A stretch of 64,000 nucleotides of DNA from CAWAVN01 sp963825075 (lineage in GTDB: Bacteria > Planctomycetota > Planctomycetia > Planctomycetales > Planctomycetaceae): assembly GCA_963825075.1 (NCBI GenBank), contig CAWGRX010000009.1, positions 186,001-250,000 of the forward strand, given 5' to 3'. Every line of letters begins with the position of its first letter. The first letter of the stretch is position 1. A model generated the notes under the pieces. The model had not been told where the DNA came from. It made no database searches and saw only the letters and a list, made by a program, of their open reading frames with translations. Both the position numbers and the translations under genes were made by a program. This document shows, piece after piece, positions 56,127-64,000 of this stretch.

Positions 56127-57018
56127 ATGCGGATTGGCGACTTTTACCACGAAGGCGAATTTGGCCTGTCGATTGAGATCTTCCCGCCGAAAACCTCGGA
56201 AGGCGACGCAGGCGCTCGAACAGACGCTCGAGCGGCTCGCGCCCTACCAGCCGGCGTTTTTTTCCTGCACCTACGGAGCCGGCGGCTCGACCCAAAGCCG
56301 GACCATCGATTGGTGCGTCAAGATTCAGAAAAATTTTCACATCCCGGCCACGTCGCATTTCACCTGCGTCGGTTCGACCCGCGAGGAACTTTTGGCCTGG
56401 CTGGAAAAAGCCACCGCGAGCGGGATTCGCAACATCATGGCTCTCCGGGGCGATCCGCCGCAGGGACAGACGACTTTCGAGGCCGTCGAAGGCGGACTCC
56501 GCTATGCGAACGAACTGGTCAGCCTGATTCGCGAGCATCACCCCGACCTGGGCATCGGCGTGGCGGGCTATCCCGAAAAGCATCAGGAATGCGCCGACGC
56601 CGAGACCGATCTTCAAAACTTAAAGCGGAAGGTCGAAGCCGGGGCCGATGCCGTCTTCACGCAACTGTTTTACGAAAACGAAAATTTCTTCCGCTTCCGC
56701 GAATGCTACGAGGATGCGGGAATTAAGGTGCCTTTGATTCCGGGCATCATGCCGATCACCGGGTTCGCCCGCATCAAACGCATCACCGCGATGTGCGGGG
56801 CGATCTTCCCGGAGGACCTGGCCTCCCGATTGGAAGCCGTCCAGGACGACAAACAGGCCCAATACGAAATCGGCGTCGAACACGCGATCAACCAGTGCCG
56901 GGAACTCATGGCCCAAGGCGTGCCGGGCATCCATTTTTACGTGCTGAATAAATCGAAAGCCTGCGAGGAAATCCTGAACGGCCTGGACCTCGCCCCGGCC
57001 CAAGCCGCCTCGGCTTAG
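56127..57018 (+). CDS. metF: 5,10-methylenetetrahydrofolate reductase (frameshifted near N-terminus)
   Basis: FAD enzyme that makes 5-methyl-THF for methionine synthesis. It starts MRIGDFYHEGEFGLSIEIFP with the catalytic Glu of EIFPPKT. An extra base or a CC loss at about 56207-56210 shifts the frame after SEGD; the true continuation QALEQTLERLAPYQPAFFSC then YGAGGSTQ runs to the end in the next frame. FAD/folate site marks are HFTCVGSTREELLAWL, NIMALRGDPPQG, VFTQLFYENENFFRF and PGIMPITGFARIKRIT. ATG 56127 follows AAGGAA. Repaired length is about 296 residues, normal for the family. Confidence 0.9.
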
Positions 57019-57021
57019 CAT

Positions 57022-57137
57022 GACTCGAACAATAATTGTCGCATTTATTAGCCGCCGGGCGCTAGCCCCGGTTTACGGGGGGAACCGGACGCTGGCGCGT
57101 TCCGGCTGATAATCGGAAAGTTATTCCTCGAACGGTC
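57022..57137. repeat. GCGCTAGC inverted-repeat element, near-full copy
   Basis: The core TTAGCCGCCGGGCGCTAGCC to AACCGGACGCTGGCGCGTTC and CGGCTGATAATCGGA is nearly identical to 39710-39778. The outer arms (CTCGAACAATAATTGTCG and inverted CGAGGAATAACTTTCCG) are partly degraded. It starts just after the metF stop. Confidence 0.75.
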
Positions 57138-57196
57138 CCTAAAGACGGTAGCAACATCTCCAGTCATCCCGCGAACCATTCACAAGAGCCTAAACC

Positions 57197-58906
57197 ATGC
57201 GAAACGAAGCAGAAAACCGTTGGCGACGTTTGTTCTTGGCGCTATTGCTCGGCGTACTGCTGAGCGTGACTTGTCGAGGCCGAACTTGCCCCGCCCAAGA
57301 CAAAGCCCCGGACTATGACCTCATCATCAGGAACGGCCGGGTGGTGGATGGCACCGGCAACCCCTGGTTTTACGCGGACGTCGGCGTCAAGGGCGATCGC
57401 ATCGTACGCGTGGGGCGAAATCTGCCCGGCACCGCTAAACATGAAATCGACGCCAAAGGCCGAGTCGTCTCGCCGGGGTTTATTGATATTCATTCCCATT
57501 CGGATTTTCTGCTCCTGGAAGATGGCGACGCCCAAAGCAAAATCCGCCAAGGCGTGACGACCGAAATTCTGGGCGAAGGCAACTCCGCCGGGCCTTATCG
57601 GAATAAACTGCCCCGGCATCGGGTGGATGTGAACGGCGAAAGCGTCCGCCTCGCCACGTTGGGCGATTACTTCGACGCCGTCGAGCGGGCGGGCATCAGC
57701 ACAAACGTGGCCTCTTACGTCGGGTCTCAACAACGTGTGGGAAAGCGTGATGGGCACATCCTTCAATCGCCCCACGCCTGATGATCTCAAGCAAATGGAA
57801 AAGCTGGTCGAAGAAGCGATGCAGCAGGGGCGCTGGGGCTCTCCAGCCAGGTAATGATGCCGCCCGGTTCGCTCGCGACCACGGAAGACATCATCCAACT
57901 TGCCAAAGTCGCGGCCCGGCACGGCGGGACTGTATTCCACCCACATCCGCAACGAAGGCACCGGCGTGTTCGAGTCGGTCAAGGAAGCCATCGAGATCGG
58001 CGAGAAGGCAAACCTTCCCGTGGATGTGATCCATCTCAAAATCGCCGACCAACAGTATTGGGGCCGAATGAACGAAGTCGTCGCCCTGATCGAAGACGCC
58101 CGCAAACGAGGCGTGAACGTGCAGGCCAACGTCTATCCCTACACGCGCGGCAACAACAACCTGGTGAGCATCATCCCGCCCTGGGCCCACGAAGGCGGCA
58201 CGGCGGAACTCCTCAAACGCCTCAAAGATCCCAGCCTCCGCTCGAAGCTCAAACGCGACATCAACGAAGGCCTCCCCGGCTGGTACAACCATTACACCGC
58301 CGTCGGCAAGGACTGGTCGCGAATGCTCGATTAGTGCGAACAACACCTTCAAGGGCTTGACGATGGACCGCGTGATGGACATTCGCCTGAAGAACAAACC
58401 GGGCGCCGACCCGCTCGATGAACTGTTCGAATTCCTGATCGAACAGAACGGCTCGGTCGAGCACGGTCTATGCCCACCACACCGAAAAGGACATGACCTT
58501 GGCCCTCAAACAGCCCTGGTGCTCGGTGGGGTCCGACGGCTCGGCGTATGCCATCAGCGGCCGGCTCCGGCGAGGCAATCCCCACCCGCGGAACTTCGGC
58601 ACCTTTCCCCGCGTGCTGGGCGTTTACGTCCGCGAACTGGGACTGCTCCGCCTGGAAGATGCCGTCCGCAAAATGACCTCCTTAAACGCCACCAAAGTCG
58701 GCCTCAAAGACCGCGGCGTGCTGCGGGAAGGCGCCTTCGCCGACATCACGATTTTCGATCCCGAAACGATCATCGACCGCGCCAGCTACACCGATCCCTT
58801 CCAATACCCCCAAGGCATCACACACGTCCTCGTCAACGGCCAACTGGTCTTAGACAACAGCGAGCACACCGGCAAACATCCCGGGCGGGCGTTGCGGAAA
58901 CGCTAA
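57197..58906 (+). CDS. N-acyl-D-amino-acid deacylase-like amidohydrolase (five frameshifts)
   Basis: Exported metal-dependent hydrolase of the D-aminoacylase group. A signal peptide (RLFLALLLGVLLSVTCRGRT) is followed by YDLIIRNGRVVDGTGNPWFY, the metal motif VSPGFIDIHSHSDF, YSTHIRNEGTGVFESVKEAI (second His), DVIHLKIADQQYWG, and near the end GSDGSAYAISGRLRRGNPHP, the last metal ligand, then LKDRGVLREGAFADITIFDP. Frame changes lie at about 57725, 57829, 57929, 58329 and 58459. The pieces join as VASYVG/LNNVWESVMG, EAMQQ/GALGLSSQ, HGG/LYSTHIRN, SRML/ISANNTF and GSV/STVYAHH. Four need loss of one base and one needs gain of a G. The reconstruction is a normal-length protein of about 567 residues. 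Confidence 0.85.
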
Positions 58907-59310
58907 ATCGTGCGAAATTTGTATTTGACGACAAGTTGCCCCTCGGTGACGTTTTCGGGGATGTACTCCAGCGTGGCCTTGTCCTCGTAGTAATCACCGC
59001 CGGTTTCCAGATCGACCCGCCCAGGCCCTAACGAAAATGTTCCGCGAGGTGTGACAAACGTCGCATGGCCGTTGATCTCGCCGGAAACATGGATTGCTAA
59101 AGCATAAACATTTCCCTCCCGGGGGCAACGAATTTCGCGGACGGATCGCGCGGCGATTTCGCCGGGAGCGATTTCGTACCGAGGCCAACGCGAAACCCAG
59201 GCAACAATCGCAATCAAAACGAGAAGGACGGGAACAACGACTGCAAGAACTCGCCAGATACTTTTCCAGGAATGCACAACTGGAACGAGAATGTCGTCGT
59301 CTTTTCTCAT
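58903..59310 (-). CDS. Small membrane-anchored protein of unknown function
   Basis: A 135-residue protein. Start ATG 59310 lies one base after the stop of the antitoxin gene, so the two are translationally coupled. A single membrane helix (IWRVLAVVVPVLLVLIAIVA) is followed by an extracytoplasmic domain: YEIAPGEIAARSVREIRCPR, GEINGHATFVTPRGTFSLGP, GDYYEDKATLEYIPENVTEG. It is not a recognisable toxin. Its last four bases overlap the end of the convergent amidohydrolase gene. Confidence 0.75.
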   Translation of the reverse strand: MRKDDDILVPVVHSWKSIWRVLAVVVPVLLVLIAIVAWVSRWPRYEIAPGEIAARSVREIRCPREGNVYALAIHVSGEINGHATFVTPRGTFSLGPGRVDLETGGDYYEDKATLEYIPENVTEGQLVVKYKFRTI

Positions 59311-59311
59311 T

Positions 59312-59854
59312 TCAATTCCTCGATGAGATCGACAGCAGTTTCGACGATTCCGAGTTGCGGATCTGGTTCTCGCCGCAAAGTGCATCCCGGACGTCGGGAA
59401 TTGCAAAAAACACGCGCAGAAGATTGTCGAGCGCTTCTTGATTGAATCTGTGTTTCGGTCAGCCACCGAGACAGCGTCGCTTCGGCGATCCTCAATCGCT
59501 TCGGCGATCCTCAATCGCTTCGGCGATCCTCAATCGCTTCGCGATCTCTTTCTGTGATAATCCCACTCGCTTGATCCCATCGCGAATCTGTGCCGGCGTG
59601 AGCAAATCCAAATGGGCGCAAAGCGCATCATTGATTTGAGCATCCGCTTTCTCCGTGAAAACCCGCGCACCGCATGCCTGGCAGATCATGAGTTCGAGAT
59701 TCGGCACAGTGAAGCTGTAGAGTCGGCCGTCGTGGCGAACTTCGGCGTCATAGGACGTTGTTGCCATGACGACTTTCTGCTCCCCACATTGCCGGCACCG
59801 GCGTGGAAAAGGCCGTTCTCTCGTTGACGGTCGTTTTTCTTGTTGAGTGGACAC
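59312..59854 (-). CDS. MqsA/YgiT-type zinc-finger HTH antitoxin, disrupted by a tandem repeat
   Basis: DNA-binding protein of the MqsA type. Two CxxC pairs make the zinc finger (RRCRQCGEQKVV; ICQACGARVF), followed by LTPAQIRDGIKRVGLSQKEI, the first helices of an Xre-like HTH. Then a 19-base unit present three times (59479-59535) breaks the frame: as sequenced the protein ends RIAEAIEDRRSD at 59492. With one unit the reading is RIAEATLSRWLTETQIQSR, completing the HTH. One more base shift at about 59435 joins it to ALDNLLRVFFAIPDVRDAL and the stop at 59312. MqsA is normally paired with a toxin; here the coupled downstream gene encodes a membrane protein instead. Confidence 0.75.
59479..59535. 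repeat. 19-bp tandem repeat, three units, inside the antitoxin HTH
   Basis: GCTTCGGCGATCCTCAATC occurs three times without mismatch (59479-59497, 59498-59516, 59517-59535) followed by a partial fourth unit. Nineteen is not a multiple of three, so each change in copy number changes the reading frame of the antitoxin. Confidence 0.9.
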
Positions 59855-59881
59855 GATGATTTGTATTCAGGATTGAGTGAG

Positions 59882-61279
59882 TTAAAACAACTCGCGCTTC
59901 CAGCCCGGTTGGAAGATCGCCCGGTTGGAAGACTCGCATGGTATTCGCATCGTCGCGGTTTCGCATACCGGATTTTTGGTAGGTTTCGTGGGCCTTGGCG
60001 AGTTTGTCTCGATCGAGCCGAACGCCGAGGCCGGGGCCTGCCGGGATCGTCATCTTGGCGTTCTGGATGGTGAGATTCGGACCTTCGATGATGTCCTTGC
60101 CCTCGGCGAGCCAGACGTAATGGGTGTCGGCGGCGTAGCCAAGTTCCGGCGTCGCGGCGAGCGCGTGAATCATCGCGGCCATCGTGATCCCCGTGTGATT
60201 GTTGCTGTGATAGCTGAGGCCCCAGCCCAAACTCTCGGCGGCTTTACCCAGGGTTTGAAGTCCCGTCAATCCGCCGAACCAATAAATGTCGCCGAGCACC
60301 ACGTCGATCGGCTCAATTGTCACAGCGGGTTTGATGTGCTGCCAGCGGCTCACGCAGGAATTGGTCGAAAGCTTCAGGCCCGTTTGCCGCCGAACTTCCG
60401 CCATTGCCTTTTGCCCGGAGACCGGGTCTTCGTAGTATTCGAGCGGAACGTTTTTTAGTGTCTTTCCCGCATCAATCGCCGTCGGTACTCTCCAGCGGGC
60501 GTTGGGATCGATCCGCAAGGGCACGCTGGGACCGAATCGTTCGGCCATCATCTGCATCGTTTTGAGTTCCTCAGCGACCGGCAGCACGCCGCCTTTGAGT
60601 TTCAAAACCCGAAAGCCCCACTTCTTCCGAAACGCGGCCGCCATCTCGGTCATGGTTTCCGGCGAGCGGACTTCGCCCCAAGCATCGAGCACCGCTCGCC
60701 TTTGCCTCGGTTATCGACGAGCCGCGAATCGGAAAGCACCCGCGGATCATCCGCGGCATAGCGGTAAAACAGATACGCGGCGAACTCGACTTCCTCGCGG
60801 ACCGGCCCGCCCAACAGATCACAGACCCGGCAGTTCGTCGCTTTGCCGACGGCGTCCAGGCACGCCATCTCGATCGCCGCATAGACGCCGGGATGAAATT
60901 TTCGAAGCGGCTCCGCGAAGCCGCGATAAGCAAACGCGCTTCGACCCTTTAATAAATCCACACTTTTGTTCAGATCTTTGAGCAGGCTTTGATTGCCATA
61001 GGTCTCGCCGACGCCCACAATGCCCACATCGGTTTTAACTTGGATGATGCTCCGCAGGAAATACGGCCCGTGACAACCGCTGGCCGCGAGAATCGGCGGA
61101 TCGGGGAGGGCCACCGGCGTCACCTTGATCTCGGCGATTCGCAGTTCCCGCGTCCTGTGTTTTGACTGAGCCGATGCCGTTGGCCCGCCGGTTCCCCAAG
61201 CACCGCCCGCGAGGGCCAATGAACTCCACTTCAACCAATCCCGCCGGGAGAAAAAAGTCGTGTCGTGTTGAGTTGCCAT
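59882..61279 (-). CDS. Enolase/mandelate-racemase superfamily enzyme (frameshift plus tandem-duplication break)
   Basis: Exported member of the superfamily that abstracts a proton alpha to a carboxylate. Tat signal: FFSRRDWLKWSSLALAGGAW. N-terminal capping domain: PYFLRSIIQVKTDVGIVGVG. Barrel: RVLKLKGGVLPVAEEL (KxK-like catalytic region), LRIDPNARW (metal Asp), LEYYEDPVSGQ (metal Glu), DVVLGDIYWFGGLTGLQ, and SYHSNNHTGITM. The frame shifts at about 60692-60696 (GKGE/VLDAWGEVRSP). At the C-terminus a 16-bp duplication (59904-59935) turns the natural end FQPGWKRELF-stop (59882) into a run-through to 59748. I start at ATG 61279, after GGAGA. Confidence 0.85.
59904..59935. repeat. 16-bp tandem duplication at the end of the racemase-like gene
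   Basis: CCCGGTTGGAAGATCG is followed by CCCGGTTGGAAGACTC. Thirteen bases are identical at a 16-base period. Deleting one unit restores a plausible stop codon in the minus-strand gene. Confidence 0.8.
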
Positions 61280-61342
61280 GAAAGGGATCTCCAAGTGTCG
61301 AGGGTGGGGCTAAAGGATCGCTCGCCAAGCCGCCAAGGGAAA

Positions 61343-63083
61343 CTACAAACTCCGCAAAAACGCGAGCAATGCCCGCGCTTCTTGTTTGCTGAGCGGTGCG
61401 TCGAGTTGATGGCGGACTTTTAAGAGCACCTCTTCCAAGTTTTTGGCCCGGCCGTCGTGGAAGTAGCGGCGGCGTTGGCTCACGCCCCGCAGCGAAGGCG
61501 GATTGAAGCGGCTTCGCCTGTGCTCATCCAGCAGGCTGACATCCACCGTGACAGGCGTCGTAAACGCCGGCGGTGCGTGGCAGTTCACGCAGCCTCTTGC
61601 CTTAAACACCTTTTGGCCTTGGCCAATCAAATCCTTCGGAGCGGAACCGGCCGGTGGGGGCGGGTCCAAACTGGTGAGAAACGCGAACAGGTCTTCCATG
61701 TCTCGCGCGGATAAGGGTTCGCCGTGCATCGTGGTGGTGAGCGATTTTTGCACCTGCTCGCGGAGGAGCGCGGCACTGCCGTCCCAACTCCAAGGCTGAG
61801 TGTCCCGCGTCCCGAGCAGCGAAGGCACGAGCTTGGGGGCGCCGTAATCGCCGTCGCCCAGCGTATCCACAACGAGGCCCGATGTGTGGCCTTCGGTGTG
61901 GCAACTATGGCAGCTCAGCCAGCCATCGTGGGAGAGCTTGGCACTAAAGAACAGCCGTTCGCCGCGTTCCTCGGAGGTGGACCTGGGTGCGGGTCCGAGG
62001 GAAATCGTCTGCAGCACCTCGCCCCGGTTCAAGTCGATCACCGAGACCGAATCGTCCAGCCGATTGGCGACATAAAGCCTACCGCCCGCCGCCGTCATCG
62101 CAGCGGGAAAAGTTCCGACCGGAATCCGCTTGGTATAGCCCTTGTAATGCACGGCCACTTCCCCCACGCCGGAGAAAGCGACGGCTGTCAAACCGTCAGA
62201 CCCGGCGAGTACGCCGCTGGGATCCGCCGTCGCGCTGCCGATGTCTCCAAACGTGTCCAGCCATCCGGTGATCGCGTGGGGAGCATCACGCTTGAGCAGT
62301 TTTGAGACGTCAACGACCTCGACCGCGTGGGAAACCATCCGCCCCCAATGCACCTCCTCGTAACTCGCCCTGGCCCCGTCGGGAATCTGCTGATGGGCGA
62401 TCAACATGCTGTTTCCGTCGGCGCTGTGCCAGGCCGCGGATGTTGTGCCCTTCGGTTTCGCGAATGCCTTTGACCTTCATTTTTTCCGCATCGATGATCC
62501 CCAACCGTCTTCCAAAGGCTTCCGCGACGATCAGCGTGTTCCGTGCGGGAAGCAGCAAGAGTTCCAGCGGGACGAAAGGAAGTTCCAGCGACCGAGCAGG
62601 CCCGACGGGCGTTAAGTTTTCATCCAACTCGATCGCCAACAAGCGGTGGGACCACTTGGCGGTGATGAATGCGGTCCGCCGGTTTTGATCGAAGACAAGT
62701 TTCGATCCAGAAACCGGCAACTCGGCAACCACCCGAACGATCGGCTTTTCATCTTGCCACGAAACTGTTAGTAACGCTCGCCGCTTGTCATCGAGCACGA
62801 AGAGAGATGAGGAATCGCCCACCGGAACCATATCGGCGATGCGATCGGCAACTCGATATTCGGCCAGGATGTTTCCATCGGCTCGGTCGATGACCGTGAT
62901 CGTCCCGCTTTGCCGATTGGCGGCGAGGACGTGTTTTCCCAGGGCAACAAGGGCCACCGGTTCCCGCCGCTGGGTTTTGAGCCGGGGAGCCGCTTTCTCC
63001 GCCGCGGGTTTGCCTCCGATCGCCAGTCCCACAAACGTGAGACTAGCGAGAATCAAAATTCCTCCGGTCAAGGATCGTAACAT
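61343..63083 (-). CDS. YVTN beta-propeller - cytochrome c peroxidase (MauG-like) fusion (frameshifted)
   Basis: Exported protein of about 580 residues. The N-terminal half is a seven-bladed YVTN propeller (HVLAANRQSGTITVIDRADG, TLIVAEAFGRRLGIIDAEKM, RLYVANRLDDSVSVIDLNRG). The C-terminal half is a diheme cytochrome c peroxidase-like domain with CHSCHTEGH and CVNCHAPPAF and the terminal FHDGRAKNLEEVLLKVRHQL. The frame shifts at about 62426-62430, between HNIRGLA and SADGNSMLIAHQ; either one base was gained or two Cs lost. ATG 63083 follows GGGGAG; the frame is open to 63128. Likely a periplasmic heme enzyme. Confidence 0.85.
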
Positions 63084-63259
63084 GCCGCTCGCTCCCCAAA
63101 GATTCGGAAAATTCGATGCGGAGTTCATTCTAAACCGTCCACGCCCCCAGTCCCAGCCAACGCCGGCTTCCCGGCGCGAAAAGCGGACGGACGCTTCAGT
63201 CAGGGAGCGTTTTGGGATAGGCTGTGCGGGGAATTACTTTAAGGAATCCGGGAGACAAC

Positions 63260-63838
63260 ATGAACAAAGTGCTGATTATCGTGGGCGATGCAACCGAGAC
63301 CGTGGATACGCTGTATCCATTTTTCCGCCTCGAGGAGGATGGGTTTGAGCCCGTCGTGGCCGCGCCGGAGAAGCGGCGGTATCAAATGGTGCTCCACGAA
63401 GTCAAACCGGGCTGGACGATCACCAAGGAATGGGAAGGCTACACCATCGAAGCCGACGTCGCCTTTCGCGATATTGACCCCGCAGACTACGTGGGCATTT
63501 TTTTCTCGGGCGGCCGGGCACCGGAATACATCCGCGACGATCCCGATTTGATCCGCATCACGCAGCATTTCTTCGAGCAGAACAAGCCCATCGCCAGCGT
63601 CTGCCACGGCGTGGAGATCCCCGCCCGCGCGGGCTGCGTCCAAGGCCGGCGAATGGCGACCGTGCCCAAGTGCCAATTCGACCTGGAAGTCTGCGGCGGG
63701 ATTTTCGTGAACGAACCCTGCGTGATCGACGGCAACCTCATCAGCGGCCGCACGTTCCACGACCACGGCCACTATATGAAACACTGGATGGGACTGCTCA
63801 ACGAAGCCAGGAAAAAGTCCCTGGCGGAATCAGCGTGA
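63260..63838 (+). CDS. DJ-1/PfpI family protein
   Basis: A 192-residue single-domain protein of the class I glutamine amidotransferase-like superfamily. The family phrase YVGIFFSGGRAPEYIRDDPD and the nucleophile elbow in ASVCHGVEIPARAGC (Cys in VCHG, in the place of PfpI AICHG) are clear; the acid partner Glu comes from the N-terminal EEDGFEPVVAAPE region. ATG 63260 has GGGAGA upstream. Members act as deglycases, proteases or stress chaperones, which cannot be distinguished here. Confidence 0.9.
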   Translation: MNKVLIIVGDATETVDTLYPFFRLEEDGFEPVVAAPEKRRYQMVLHEVKPGWTITKEWEGYTIEADVAFRDIDPADYVGIFFSGGRAPEYIRDDPDLIRITQHFFEQNKPIASVCHGVEIPARAGCVQGRRMATVPKCQFDLEVCGGIFVNEPCVIDGNLISGRTFHDHGHYMKHWMGLLNEARKKSLAESA

Positions 63839-63938
63839 ACGCGCAGAGTCTTGGAACCGAACTTTTCGATTCGACATATGATTTAACGAACTTCTGAGAA
63901 CGAGACGGGAGGCCGCTCGAGCATAGACGTCCAAGAGG

Positions 63939-64000
63939 TTAGCCGCTTTGGATGTACTCCTTCTGTGAAAGTTCCCGGTTTCCATCCTTGTCTGCAAGAA
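63939..64000 (-). CDS. C-terminal end of an EF-hand protein (cut by window edge)
   Basis: The minus strand reads LADKDGNRELSQKEYIQSG-stop. DKDGNRELSQKE is a complete 12-residue EF-hand loop (Asp 1, Asp 3, Asn 5, Glu 7, Leu 8, Glu 12), so this is the end of a calcium-binding protein that begins beyond the window. The 100 bases between it and the PfpI-like gene show no other gene. Confidence 0.6.
   Translation of the reverse strand, partial: LADKDGNRELSQKEYIQSG

Noticed and set aside
58329..58335. In-frame TAG in the amidohydrolase as a recoded stop codon
   Set aside because: The TAG disappears if a single G is removed at about 58329, and the flanking sequence then reads as conserved protein. 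Four similar breaks are in the same gene.
59479..59535. The three 19-bp units as a CRISPR array
   Set aside because: The units are directly abutting with no spacers and lie inside a coding sequence; there are no cas genes in the window.

Overview
The window looks like a chromosomal segment of a planctomycete (phylum Planctomycetota). The evidence is the gene content: two DUF1549/DUF1553 plus DUF1501 pairs, one DUF1592-type giant cytochrome protein beside a DUF1552 protein, two Tat-exported Gfo/Idh/MocA oxidoreductases, a BlaI/M56 pair, a DUF11 repeat protein, PSS/PSD phospholipid genes and many lipoproteins. There is no transposase, integrase, phage gene, CRISPR array, tRNA or rRNA. A more exact placement is not possible from the sequence alone. 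The DNA is GC-rich, so many long antisense open frames are only shadows of real genes.

Layout. 0-6.7 kb: edge fragment, an unidentified protein, and an RND efflux adaptor plus pump. 6.9-10.1 kb: DUF11 envelope protein, lipoprotein, and a small protein with two L7/L12-like repeats. 10.4-16.1 kb: DUF1549/1553 + DUF1501 + Gfo/Idh/MocA. 16.3-18.0 kb: Spo0M-like protein and a CpaF ATPase. 18.0-21.1 kb: BlaI repressor with a clear operator, then an M56 metallopeptidase that appears to continue into a HlyD-type adaptor. 21.1-31.1 kb: VWA/membrane protein, Gfo/Idh/MocA, DUF1552, DUF1592. 31.2-39.6 kb: minus-strand housekeeping run (SpoIID-like, lipoprotein, guaB, DUF4926, rsmA, riboflavin synthase, pssA, DUF4259, psd). 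40-46 kb: enolase, FtsB/DivIC-like protein, secreted Cys-rich repeat protein, DUF58, rhodanese, PilZ-like. 45.8-50.0 kb: WD40, DUF1501 and DUF1549 operon. 50.1-54.7 kb: redoxin-cytochrome-monooxygenase-EF-hand fusion and an MMPL/RND protein. 54.8-64 kb: methyltransferase, metF, N-acyl-D-amino-acid deacylase-like amidohydrolase, a small membrane protein, an MqsA-type antitoxin, an enolase-superfamily enzyme, a propeller/cytochrome peroxidase, a PfpI-like protein and the end of an EF-hand protein.

Two features stand out. First, about 15 of roughly 45 genes are broken by small frameshifts whose downstream parts still read as well-conserved protein. Most look like single-base gains. They cluster at 18.5-21.1, 50.8-51.5 and 57.7-58.5 kb. 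Two more breaks are short tandem duplications (19 bp x3 and 16 bp x2) at 59.5-59.9 kb. Sequence error is the simplest cause of the single-base events; the tandem repeats deserve a check as real switches. Second, the intergenic DNA is rich in inverted-repeat elements of at least six kinds, one of which brackets a DUF4926 gene like a cassette. No transposase is present for any of them.
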